From positions 1 through 22,524 of the forward strand of contig JBCCGO010000010.1 in NCBI GenBank assembly GCA_039029235.1: 22,524 nucleotides of DNA, in the 5' to 3' direction. Below are positions 15,293 through 22,524 of the stretch, piece by piece. Position 1 is the stretch's first letter. The number at the start of each line of letters is the position of its first letter. The notes beneath the pieces are model-generated. The model saw nothing but the letters and a program-made list of their open reading frames with translations, was not told the DNA's origin and ran no database searches. The translations under genes and the position numbers were made by a program. Source of the DNA: JBCBRR01 sp039029235 (GTDB taxonomy: Bacteria > Bacteroidota > Bacteroidia > Cytophagales > Amoebophilaceae).

Positions 15293-15762
15293 GCTACACT
15301 TGCCTCCGGCCAGCTGCGTTGTCCTGCCCCAGGACAGCTCCTCACCAAGGCTTGCTAGGCTAGCTTGGTGCAGCTAAAGGCGAAGTCTTGGCTTACTTCA
15401 GCTCTAGGGGCTTGCACAAACTTCGGCAACGGCAGGATGCAAAGACTCCAGGCAAGTCGCTACCAGCAAACTCAAACAGCAGCCATACTGGACAAAAGCT
15501 GCTCTTTGGTGTGAGCATGAGCGTTACGGCTTAGTAAACATCCGATTTATAAATCATCCAGCTATTCAGTGTATTTTGTGGCTAGCAGACTGGGGAAGCC
15601 TCCCTCTGCGGCAAGACTGTGTACTACCAGGACAGTGCCATCGGATAACTATTGACTGACCGGCTACGGCACAAGAGCGTACCAACCTATCTAGTCAATC
15701 CATGATCCCAGGAGCTGGTGAACGCGACTAACAAATGACTCAACCCATAGACCCATAAACCA
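15293..15762. other. Intergenic region upstream of dnaG with a possible outer-membrane protein remnant
   Basis: The perfect hairpin tgtcctg-ccc-caggaca at 15320-15336 follows the Rpn stop by about 30 bp and may end its transcript. Farther on, a plus-strand frame ending in TAG near 15532-15534 reads VLAYFSSRGLHKLRQRQDAK ... GQKLLFGVSMSVTA. Its ending resembles the last beta-strand of the barrel protein at 17944 (WSMGVSLSIL). It has no start and may be the tail of a lost paralogue. Nothing else is recognisable up to dnaG. Confidence 0.3.
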
Positions 15763-17682
15763 GTGATTAGTCCAGAAACTATCCAAGCCGTGCAAAGCGC
15801 GGCCCATATCCAAGAGGTGGTCGAAGACTTCCTGCCGCTGAAAAAGAAAGGACAGAACCTGTGGGCCTGCTGCCCCTTCCACCACGAAAAAACACCTTCT
15901 TTTGCTGTGAATCCTAGCAAAGGCTTTTACAAATGCTTCGGATGTGATGCTGCTGGCAATGCTATCTCCTTTGTCAAAGCCATAGAAGGAGTCAGCTTTG
16001 TAGAGGCAGTCAAATACTTGGCTAAAAAATATGGCATCCCTGTCCAAGAGACAGCAGCGCACGAAACGCAGCTGCAAGCACAGCACGAGCGGGATAGCTT
16101 ATATATTGTCTTAAAACTGGCTGGGGAGTACTACACCGACATTCTGTGGCACCATCCTGAGGGCCAGCGTGTAGGCCAGGCTTACTGTCAAGAGCGGGGC
16201 TTTGCAGCACCGTTTATTAAGCAATTTGAGCTAGGCTATAGTTTAGATACCTGGCAAGGATTTTACCAGTATGCACAGCAAAAAGGATATAGCGACGAGC
16301 TGCTGGCCAAAGCTGGCTTGATAAGCCAAAAGGGGGGCAAGACATATGACCGTTTTAGAGGTAGGATGATGTTTCCTATCCATGATACAGCAGGCCAGGT
16401 AATCGCTTTTGGTGCCCGCATCCTGACTGCAGCGGCAGACCAGCCTAAATACATCAACTCGCCCGAGACACCGATCTATCACAAAAGCGATGTGCTATAT
16501 GGCATTTATCAGGCTAAGCAAAAGATCAGGCAAGCAGACCACTGTTTTCTCGTAGAGGGCTATACAGACGTGATCGCCCTGCACATGGCTGGCATAGCCA
16601 ATGTAGTAGCCGCCTCAGGCACTTCACTCACTGAGGCACAGATTCAGCTGATCAGTCGGTTTACCAAGCATATCACCATACTTTTTGACGGAGACACAGC
16701 AGGGCTTAAGGCTGCGCTGAGAAGTATCGATATGGTCCTGGCAAAAGGACTTGACGTTAAGATCGTACTACTCCCTGCAGGAGCAGACCCTGACAGCTAC
16801 GCTAGGCAAGTAGGCAGCACGGCTCTTCAGACCTATCTCCAGACGCAAGCACAAGATTTTATCACTTGCAAAACGCAGCTGCTCATGCAGGGGGCACAGG
16901 ACGATCCTATACAGAAAGCAGGGGCTATCAAGGAGATTGTACAGAGTATTGCCGTCATTCCAGATACGGTCAAGAGAGCTCTACTGGTCCGGCAGTGTAG
17001 TAGACTGATGGATATAGCCGAAGGAGTATTGCTGGCCGAGCAAAATAAGTTCCTACTACAGCGAACCAAGGAACAACAACGGTCCAGGACATCCTTACGA
17101 AGCCACGAGCCTACTATGGCGCTGGCAACGCGGGCAGGGTCATTCCATTTGCCTGGGCTGGAAGCTAGCATCGAGGGGTATGAACGAGAAAGTATTCGCC
17201 TGCTGCTTAATTATGGTACTAGCCCTATGGATGATGGGAGGCCACTCTGTGAGTACTTGTTACAGGAGCTAGCTGATGTAACTTTCCAAACGCCGATATA
17301 CCGACAGATCCTAGCGCTATACCAGCAGCAGCTGGCCCAAGGTCAGGCAGTAGATGCTACCTATTTTATCCAGAACCAGCATGAAGATATTCAGAAAATG
17401 GCGATTGATTTGACTGCCGCTCGGCATTCGATCAGCGAGCAATGGGAGGAGCGCTATCAGATCTGTGTGACTAAGGAAGAGGATAACCTGAACCAGACAG
17501 TGTTTAAAGATATTTTGCGGCTCAAGCTCCGGCTTATTCACCAACTTATGGACGAGAATAAACAGGAGCTGCAAGCTAATCCTGCGCCTGCAGAAGAAGA
17601 CCGACTGCTCCAAGTACATACAACGCTCAAGCAGGCAGAGGCTGCCATAGCCCAGCAGCTAGGCATTGTGATAATGCGGTAA
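15763..17682 (+). CDS. dnaG: DNA primase
   Basis: DnaG makes the RNA primers for replication on the lagging strand. The protein has 639 residues, a typical length. The zinc-binding domain (1-100) has C37 and H40 in CPFHHEKTPSF and C58 and C61 in YKCFGCDAAGN. The catalytic core (about 115-430) contains RFRGRMMFPIHD (198-207 region). Its TOPRIM motifs are E264 in LVEGYTDVIALHMAG and D308-G-D310 in ILFDGDTAGLKA. Residues beyond about 445 form the helicase-interaction domain, which is less conserved. The start is GTG at 15763: it gives MISPETIQAV, matching the family start, and no in-frame ATG lies nearby. It is transcribed alone, with tRNA-Arg on the other strand downstream. Confidence 0.97.
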   Translation: MISPETIQAVQSAAHIQEVVEDFLPLKKKGQNLWACCPFHHEKTPSFAVNPSKGFYKCFGCDAAGNAISFVKAIEGVSFVEAVKYLAKKYGIPVQETAAHETQLQAQHERDSLYIVLKLAGEYYTDILWHHPEGQRVGQAYCQERGFAAPFIKQFELGYSLDTWQGFYQYAQQKGYSDELLAKAGLISQKGGKTYDRFRGRMMFPIHDTAGQVIAFGARILTAAADQPKYINSPETPIYHKSDVLYGIYQAKQKIRQADHCFLVEGYTDVIALHMAGIANVVAASGTSLTEAQIQLISRFTKHITILFDGDTAGLKAALRSIDMVLAKGLDVKIVLLPAGADPDSYARQVGSTALQTYLQTQAQDFITCKTQLLMQGAQDDPIQKAGAIKEIVQSIAVIPDTVKRALLVRQCSRLMDIAEGVLLAEQNKFLLQRTKEQQRSRTSLRSHEPTMALATRAGSFHLPGLEASIEGYERESIRLLLNYGTSPMDDGRPLCEYLLQELADVTFQTPIYRQILALYQQQLAQGQAVDATYFIQNQHEDIQKMAIDLTAARHSISEQWEERYQICVTKEEDNLNQTVFKDILRLKLRLIHQLMDENKQELQANPAPAEEDRLLQVHTTLKQAEAAIAQQLGIVIMR

Positions 17683-17754
17683 AAGCATAGGCAGGCCATT
17701 GCTAGGTACCTAACGTGCCTGACAGTACGTATCCGCTCTGCCAAGCTATGGCTG

Positions 17755-17828
17755 TGAACCTGGAGGGACTCGAACCCCCAACCGCTACATCCGTAGTGTA
17801 GTGCTCTATCCGATTGAGCTACAGGTCC
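17755..17828 (-). tRNA. tRNA-Arg (anticodon ACG)
   Basis: Read on the minus strand, the acceptor arm GGACCTG pairs with CAGGTTC (one G-U pair). The D arm is GCTC..AGAGC, the anticodon arm CTACA-CTACGGA-TGTAG with anticodon ACG, and the T arm GGGGGTTCGAGTCCCT. Length is 74 nt with discriminator A. The 3' CCA is not encoded (CAC follows), so it must be added by CCA-adding enzyme. ACG needs A34-to-inosine editing by TadA to read CGU, CGC and CGA. Confidence 0.95.
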
Positions 17829-17879
17829 TCAGAAACGATGTTCGCACAGAGTTAGGTAATAAAACTTCTCTAGGTACCG

Positions 17880-17943
17880 TAGATTATGTTATAGAAAGGT
17901 TACCTTTGTTATTAAATTAAATATATATTTAAAATACATATTT
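17880..17943 (+). promoter_or_regulatory. AT-rich leader and probable promoter of the outer-membrane protein gene
   Basis: From 17909 to 17943 the sequence is almost pure A/T (ttattaaattaaatatatat and on), in contrast to its surroundings. TTTG at 17905-17908 could be a Bacteroidota -33 element, but I cannot find a good TAnnTTTG at the proper spacing, so the exact promoter is unassigned. Confidence 0.3.
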
Positions 17944-18825
17944 ATGAGCAAATTAGCTATCATGCTGTTGTCTTGCTGTGCTTCGTTCCCTACATGGGCA
18001 CAAGGAGTTAAACAGCTACCATACATCGAGGCAATGGATACCGACCAGGTTAGCAAGCTTGCCCCTTACATTAGCGCAGTGCTTGATGGGAGGTTGAGTG
18101 CTTTGACTGGGGCGCCTAAGGAAATGGAGCTAAGGCGCTGGCGCTGCTACACAATAAGCGAACAAATTTACTACAATATTCCTACCAAAGTACCCTATCT
18201 CACAGTGAGTATCGGTCTGGGGCTAGTACGAGAGGCATACACTCTTCAGGGCCCGTATAAACTTAAAAGAGACGCAGAAAAGCGTAATACCATTCTCAAG
18301 TGCTGCGAATTTATCACTGAACCTATCATTGCTGTTCCAGGGGTAAATGAGAACCCCACTGAACAGGTCCAGGGTGGCTCCAATCTAACTACTTCTAGTA
18401 CTCCAGCAGGGGCAGATGCTGCTGCCCCCACTGTTAGTCTTGGTCTAAGGGTAGATAATAATCTCCTCCCTGTTGACCTAGAGGTAAATTATGTAGAGCT
18501 GGGGTTACCAGTATTCCGCCTCAATACAAATCGCCAAGCGCCCGAATCAGGTTTTGCACTGACGGTGGGGTGTCTACTTGGTATGCGCTTGGGACGGGCT
18601 ACACAGCGGATCAGCTACAAGGAAGATAACGAATGGAAAAAAGTAACCGAAAGCGAGCCCTTCAATTTCAACGATTTCCGTTTTGGCTTCATGGTCCGAG
18701 CAGGATGGGAGCGGATTAATATTTTTTACACGCAGACCCTTACCGGTCTCTTTCATAAGGGCATGGGGCCGAATGGGAATAAGATTACGCCCTGGAGTAT
18801 GGGTGTCAGCCTCAGCATACTCTAG
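17944..18825 (+). CDS. Probable outer-membrane beta-barrel protein (PorT-like)
   Basis: The 293-residue protein starts with a signal peptide (MSKLAIMLLSCCASFPTWAQ, likely cleaved just after WAQ). The mature part alternates hydrophobic and polar residues in strand-like blocks: YLTVSIGLGLVREAYTL, LEVNYVELGLPVFRL, GFALTVGCLLGMRLGRATQR, DFRFGFMVRAGWERINIFYT. It ends SMGVSLSIL, a barrel-type terminal strand. This layout fits the small PorT/OMP_b-brl_2 barrels of Bacteroidota, which sit in the outer membrane. A Ser/Thr/Ala-rich stretch at about 140-160 looks like a long loop. I see no residues that would indicate transport or enzymatic activity, so the specific role is unknown. The stop is 18 bp from the stop of rpoN on the other strand. 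Confidence 0.65.
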   Translation: MSKLAIMLLSCCASFPTWAQGVKQLPYIEAMDTDQVSKLAPYISAVLDGRLSALTGAPKEMELRRWRCYTISEQIYYNIPTKVPYLTVSIGLGLVREAYTLQGPYKLKRDAEKRNTILKCCEFITEPIIAVPGVNENPTEQVQGGSNLTTSSTPAGADAAAPTVSLGLRVDNNLLPVDLEVNYVELGLPVFRLNTNRQAPESGFALTVGCLLGMRLGRATQRISYKEDNEWKKVTESEPFNFNDFRFGFMVRAGWERINIFYTQTLTGLFHKGMGPNGNKITPWSMGVSLSIL

Positions 18826-18843
18826 CGGTAGTACCAAGCTAAT

Positions 18844-20265
18844 CTATAGCTCCTTTCTGAGCCTAGCCACAGGTATATGTAGCTGTTCTCTATACTTTGC
18901 CACCGTCCTGCGGGCTACCTGGTAGCCTCGTTCCCGGAGCATCCGCGTAAGCTTATCGTCTGCATGAGGCCTTCGTTTATCTTCTTCCTGGATCAGCGTT
19001 GAGATCGTTTGCTTCACAGCGCGGTTGCTTACCTCCTCGCCCGAGGTGGTACTGATAGCCTCTGTAAAGAAACGCTTGAGTGGATAAACACCTAAGTCAG
19101 TCTGGACAGATTTATTAGTAACGATCCTGGATATGGTAGATACATCTAGGCCAACCTCTGCCGCCACATCCTTGAGTATCATAGGCTTCAGCTTGTACTC
19201 CTCTTCTTCCATGAAAAAATCATGCTGGAGCTTTACGATCGCCCGCATAGTGTGCAGAAGCGCTTGTTGCCGCTGCCTGATCGCCGCTATAAAACCCTGA
19301 GCTGCCGCTAGTTTTTGCTTGACAAATGCGGTTGCCTCCCTCAGCTGCGGGCCTTTTTTATCCAGCTGCTGATAGTCAGCCAGCATCGTTGTGTAGCGCT
19401 TACTAATACCAAGTTTAGGCGTATGGTAAGCACGCAAGGCCACATGCAACTGGCCATCTTGCTTAGTCACTACAAAGTCAGGATACAAAGGCTGGCTTTG
19501 CGCCGATTCCTCCTCCCTACTTCCTGGCTTCGGATTTAGCTTACCAATCAGCGCTATCGCTTCTCGGAGCAGTTGCGGGTCCGCAACTGCTAGCTTCTTG
19601 GCGAGCCTATCATAATGTTTCTTGCTCAGCGCTTCGAATCCCTGGGTCAATATCTGTATCGCAAGCTGCTGGACGGCGTTGGGTGCCCTCCTTTGGAGCT
19701 GAATAAGCAGGCACTCCTGTAAGTTTCTAGCCCCAATCCCTGGTGGATCCAGCCCTTGGATGCTCTGAAGCACTGCCGCTACTTCCTGCACATCTGTCTC
19801 TACGTACTGGGTAAAGGCCAAGTCATTGACAATCGCTGCCAGATCACGACGGATATAGCCATCGCTCTCAAGGCTACCCAGAAGGTGCTCACCAATCCGA
19901 CGCTGCCTTTCGCTGAGTTGCAAGAAATACAATTGTTCCAGGAGATGTTCATGCAGCGAATACTTGGTTGGGATAGCCGCTTCTTTGCTGTCCTGCTTAT
20001 CCTGCCCACGGCCATCGCGTTGCCGATACCATGGCTTATAAGACTCCTCGCCCAGGTAGTCCTCCAGCTGCACTTCCTCGCTTTGCGTAGCTGCTTCCTG
20101 GGCTAGTGGTGCTTCGCTAGCCTGTTCTAAAGCCGGATTTACTGACAGCTCCTGCTCAATCCGCCCCTTGATGTCCGCAGCAGGGACTTGTAAAAGTTTA
20201 ATTAGCTGTATTTGCTGGGGCGTAAGCCGCTGTGTAAGGGTTTGTCGTAGGCGTAGTTCTTGCAT
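18844..20265 (-). CDS. rpoN: RNA polymerase sigma-54 factor
   Basis: Sigma-54 directs RNA polymerase to -24/-12 promoters that need an AAA+ activator. The protein has 473 residues from ATG 20265; ATG 20310 would add 15 residues ahead of the normal start (LRLRQTLTQRLTPQQIQLIK). Region I is residues 1-50, with the acidic linker region II at about 55-110. The core-binding domain runs from about 110 to 300 (GYIRRDLAAIVNDLAF ..., LDPPGIGARNLQECLLIQL). The DNA-binding part includes AEVGLDVSTISRIVTNKSVQ and the RpoN box ARRTVAKYRE at residues 451-460. All parts are intact. No bacterial enhancer-binding protein is encoded in the window, so its regulon is not visible here. It is convergent with the barrel protein and divergent from asnS. 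Confidence 0.97.
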   Translation of the reverse strand: MQELRLRQTLTQRLTPQQIQLIKLLQVPAADIKGRIEQELSVNPALEQASEAPLAQEAATQSEEVQLEDYLGEESYKPWYRQRDGRGQDKQDSKEAAIPTKYSLHEHLLEQLYFLQLSERQRRIGEHLLGSLESDGYIRRDLAAIVNDLAFTQYVETDVQEVAAVLQSIQGLDPPGIGARNLQECLLIQLQRRAPNAVQQLAIQILTQGFEALSKKHYDRLAKKLAVADPQLLREAIALIGKLNPKPGSREEESAQSQPLYPDFVVTKQDGQLHVALRAYHTPKLGISKRYTTMLADYQQLDKKGPQLREATAFVKQKLAAAQGFIAAIRQRQQALLHTMRAIVKLQHDFFMEEEEYKLKPMILKDVAAEVGLDVSTISRIVTNKSVQTDLGVYPLKRFFTEAISTTSGEEVSNRAVKQTISTLIQEEDKRRPHADDKLTRMLRERGYQVARRTVAKYREQLHIPVARLRKEL

Positions 20266-20452
20266 AATCCATTGCTTGATCGGTAGGCATAGCCATGGTG
20301 CTATGGGCATGCATATCGATGTCTGTAAGCTTTTATGTTAGGCTTTCTTGGGGTAATTTAGCAGCTGGCAGCAGCGTATGGCCACACCTCCCCAGCACTG
20401 GTAGGCCAGGCTAGTATGCCACGAGGCCCAACGAATTTACTAAAAATTACCC

Positions 20453-21883
20453 GTGAAGAGAACCAAGATCAAAACACTGCTAGCTACCAGCGCTATAGGG
20501 ACAGACGTCTGTGTCAAGGGCTGGGTAAGGACCAAGCGCACCAGCAAACAAGTGGTATTCATAGCACTCAACGATGGCTCTACCATCCACCATCTGCAAG
20601 TGGTTTTAGCACCACAGCAAATCTCAGCAGAGACGCTACAGCATATTACTACCGGTGCTAGCTTGTGTGTAGAAGGTACCATAGCAGCTTCGCCAGGGCA
20701 ATCTCAGAGCATAGAGCTCCAGGCCAAGCGGCTGCAAGTACTAGGAGTAGCCCCAGCCTATCCGCTCCAGCCTAAAAAGCACTCCCTGGCGTTTCTGCGA
20801 GAGCTGGGGCACCTACGTTTTCGTACCAACACCCTGGGCGCTATTTTTAGAGTACGCCATGCCCTCAGCTACGCCATCCACCAGTTCTTCCATGAGCGCG
20901 GCTTTGTGTACCTACATACGCCTATCATCACAGGCATAGATGCCGAAGGAGCTGGTGCTATGTTTAGCGTAACCACCTTAGATATAGCCCATGCGCCCAA
21001 GGGCCCAGATGGTAGGGTTGACTTTAAGCAGGATTTTTTTGGTCAACGCACCAGCCTGACGGTCAGCGGGCAGCTAGGGGCTGAGGCCGCTGCACTAGGC
21101 CTGGCAGAGGTGTATACCTTTGGCCCTACCTTCAGGGCCGAAGATTCGAACACTACCCGCCACTTAGCTGAGTTTTGGATGGCAGAGCCAGAAATGGCTT
21201 TCTATGACCTGGACGATAGCATAGCCCTAGCCGAAGAGTTCTTGAAGTACCTGATTCGCTTTGCCCTGGAGCATTGCAAGAGTGACCTAGATTTTTTACA
21301 CCAAAGAGCATCAGCAGACCATGCACAGCAGTCAGCAGCGAATGCCCCCTCCCTCATCGGTCGGTTAGAAGCCGTGGTAGCACAGCCTTTTGCCCATATT
21401 ACCTATACAGAAGCCTTCATACTCTTGCGAGCCTCTAAGCCGAACCAGAAAAAAGAGTTTGCCTATCCGATCCAAGACTGGGGAGTGGATCTACAGGCAG
21501 AGCACGAACGATACCTAGTAGAGCAGTATTTCCAAAAGCCTGTCGTAGTGACAGACTACCCCAGGGCTATCAAAGCTTTTTATATGCGTCAGCACGCAGA
21601 TGGCCAAACCGTAGCTGCCATGGATATTTTGTTCCCAGGCGTCGGAGAGCTTGTAGGCGGTTCGCAGCGCGAAGAGCGCTTAGATAAGCTGGAGGCAGCG
21701 ATGCAGGCCATGAAGATGGATAAAAATGCACTACAGTGGTACTTAGATACACGCCGTTTCGGAACAGTACCGCACAGTGGATTTGGCCTAGGACTAGAGC
21801 GGCTGGTACAGTTTGTCACAGGTATGGACAACATCCGAGATGTCATTCCTTTCCCACGCACACCAGGGCACGCCGTATTTTAA
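20453..21883 (+). CDS. asnS: Asparagine-tRNA ligase
   Basis: AsnRS attaches asparagine to tRNA-Asn in the cytoplasm. The protein has 476 residues, a normal size. The N-terminal OB-fold (about 1-105) contains VKGWVRTKRTSKQVVFIALN. Class II motif 1 lies in VRHALSYAIHQFFHERGFVY at about 134-153, motif 2 around F227-R228-A229-E230 and TRHLAEFWMAEPEMAF, and motif 3 in GFGLGLERLVQF with R450. The ending NIRDVIPFPRTPGHAVF is characteristic. GEGAGAMF-like AEGAGAMFSVTTLD marks AsnRS rather than AspRS. The start is GTG at 20453, giving MKRTKIKTLL; the nearby ATG at 20416 is out of frame. Direct charging of tRNA-Asn is implied, although it does not exclude a GatCAB route elsewhere in the genome. Confidence 0.97.
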   Translation: MKRTKIKTLLATSAIGTDVCVKGWVRTKRTSKQVVFIALNDGSTIHHLQVVLAPQQISAETLQHITTGASLCVEGTIAASPGQSQSIELQAKRLQVLGVAPAYPLQPKKHSLAFLRELGHLRFRTNTLGAIFRVRHALSYAIHQFFHERGFVYLHTPIITGIDAEGAGAMFSVTTLDIAHAPKGPDGRVDFKQDFFGQRTSLTVSGQLGAEAAALGLAEVYTFGPTFRAEDSNTTRHLAEFWMAEPEMAFYDLDDSIALAEEFLKYLIRFALEHCKSDLDFLHQRASADHAQQSAANAPSLIGRLEAVVAQPFAHITYTEAFILLRASKPNQKKEFAYPIQDWGVDLQAEHERYLVEQYFQKPVVVTDYPRAIKAFYMRQHADGQTVAAMDILFPGVGELVGGSQREERLDKLEAAMQAMKMDKNALQWYLDTRRFGTVPHSGFGLGLERLVQFVTGMDNIRDVIPFPRTPGHAVF

Positions 21884-21996
21884 AGAGCAAGCCCAGACCT
21901 TGTAGGATTTCCTAGAAGTTAACGAAGAAGCCATCCAGTCCATTGAAGGCTAGTCATAGAGGCTCTTGCCTCCTAGCTAGCTTCCAAAAAACGGTT

Positions 21997-22458
21997 GCAC
22001 TTAGCTAGAAGCACCAGTCCACTAGGTTAGAACTCAGGCTTGTCGAGAAGTTTTACTATATTTTATTTGAATCTAAATTTAGCTAGAAGTGCTAGCTTAT
22101 TACACTAGGTTAGAACTTAGCTTTGCCGAAAAATTTTCTACCCGATCTCTGTTTGGAAATAGCGAGGATGAGTCTGTGAGCCTCTATTTCATAGCGTATA
22201 GCGTAGCAGGGCTATGAGTAGATCTCGAGAAAGTGCTCGCACTTTAGGTAGAAGCGACAGCTCACCAGGTGAGAAACTGGCGCTGGAATTACCGAGAAGT
22301 TTTGCGCTATCTTTAGAGACAGAGACGGTGAATCAGTGAGCATTGCCCCCTAACGCCATGAACCGGCCTTGAGCAAGGGCTCGGCACTTAAGTAGCAGCG
22401 CCAGCTGACTAGGTGAGAATCTAGGCTCACCGAGAAGTTTTTCCCTATCTTTGAGAGT
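21997..22458. repeat. Four degenerate copies of a ~75-bp repeat
   Basis: Copies run at about 21997-22064, 22079-22152, 22239-22320 and 22384-22458. The consensus, in pieces, is GCACTTAgGTAGAAGC, then CAGCTcACTAGGTgAGAA, then GGCTtgcCGAGAAGTTTT and CCTATCTTTgAGA. Offsets between copies are about 78, 165 and 144 bp. After copies 2 and 3 the spacers are also related (gatgagtctgtgagc and ggtgaatcagtgagc), so a longer unit of about 145-165 bp was duplicated. Copy 3 holds the near-palindrome ctcacc-a-ggtgag. The array may continue past the window edge. Confidence 0.75.
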
Positions 22459-22465
22459 AAAAATA

Positions 22466-22491
22466 TAGCGCTAGCTCGTAGCGCTAGCTCG
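22466..22491. repeat. Perfect tandem 13-bp duplication
   Basis: tagcgctagctcg occurs twice back to back. Each unit contains the palindromes agcgct and gctagc (with neighbouring bases), so the site can fold in several ways. It immediately follows the last copy of the ~75-bp repeat. Confidence 0.8.
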
Positions 22492-22524
22492 TTAGTATTT
22501 GTAACTTTAACAAAAGTAGATTAG

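Larger units (their letters stand above)
21884..22524. other. Non-coding region with repeat cluster
   Basis: No open frame in these 641 bp has recognisable protein content. A small stem gaggc-tctt-gcctc at 21959-21972, without a T-run, may mark the end of the asnS transcript. Most of the rest is occupied by the degenerate repeats described at 21997-22458 and a tandem 13-mer at 22466-22491. Confidence 0.6.

Noticed and set aside
15687..16086. Minus-strand frames at the start of dnaG
   Set aside because: They are antisense to the conserved zinc-binding domain of DnaG.
21997..22458. CRISPR array
   Set aside because: Repeat copies are ~75 bp, degenerate and irregularly spaced, and there are no cas genes.

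Overview
The window looks like part of the chromosome of a Bacteroidota bacterium, most likely a host-associated, genome-reducing member of the Cytophagales (Amoebophilaceae/Cardinium type). The support is a DUF3276/PUR-alpha-like protein, a ribosomal protein S16 with a long C-terminal tail, nrdB placed before nrdA, a PorT-like outer-membrane protein, weak Shine-Dalgarno signals with several GTG starts, Rpn-type PD-(D/E)XK nucleases, and a coding density of only about 70% with several gene wrecks. The lineage is an inference from gene content. GC content looks higher than the roughly 35% known for Amoebophilus and Cardinium, so the genus is open.

Layout. 1-334: non-coding, with an 11-bp inverted repeat and copy 1 of a ~152-bp dispersed repeat. 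335-931: membrane-anchored protein built of 40-residue repeats. 1156-2247 (-): ychF. 2384-2701 (-): DUF3276 protein. 2863-3197 (-): frameshifted gene for a small exported CxxC protein. ~3290-3571: IS1595/ISXO2-type transposase remnant. 3669-4220: ferritin. 4528-5607: M42 aminopeptidase. 5608-6081: non-coding, with repeat copy 2 running into the end of rpsP. 7281-6082 (-): ribosomal cluster rplU-rpmA-rpsP. 7658-11238: nrdB then nrdA, class Ia ribonucleotide reductase.

11472-15292 is the accessory part. A twice-frameshifted Rpn nuclease gene is followed by a ~160-bp region with nested stem-loops. Next comes a gene (-) for a secreted protein with three near-identical ricin-type lectin repeats and an unrecognised C-terminal half, and then an intact Rpn nuclease paralogue in the same orientation as the first. 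15763-17682: dnaG. 17755-17828 (-): tRNA-Arg(ACG). 17944-18825: outer-membrane beta-barrel candidate. 18844-20265 (-): rpoN. 20453-21883: asnS. 21884-22524: non-coding, with four degenerate copies of a ~75-bp repeat.

Housekeeping genes cover translation (L21, L27, S16, AsnS, tRNA-Arg, YchF), replication (DnaG, NrdAB), iron storage and sigma-54 transcription. The most unusual pieces are the nuclease-flanked lectin gene, the structured element at 12505-12663, the repeat cluster at 21997-22491, the dispersed repeat, and the frameshifted CxxC protein. I see no complete new defence or metabolic system. The accessory block is the best candidate for something undescribed.
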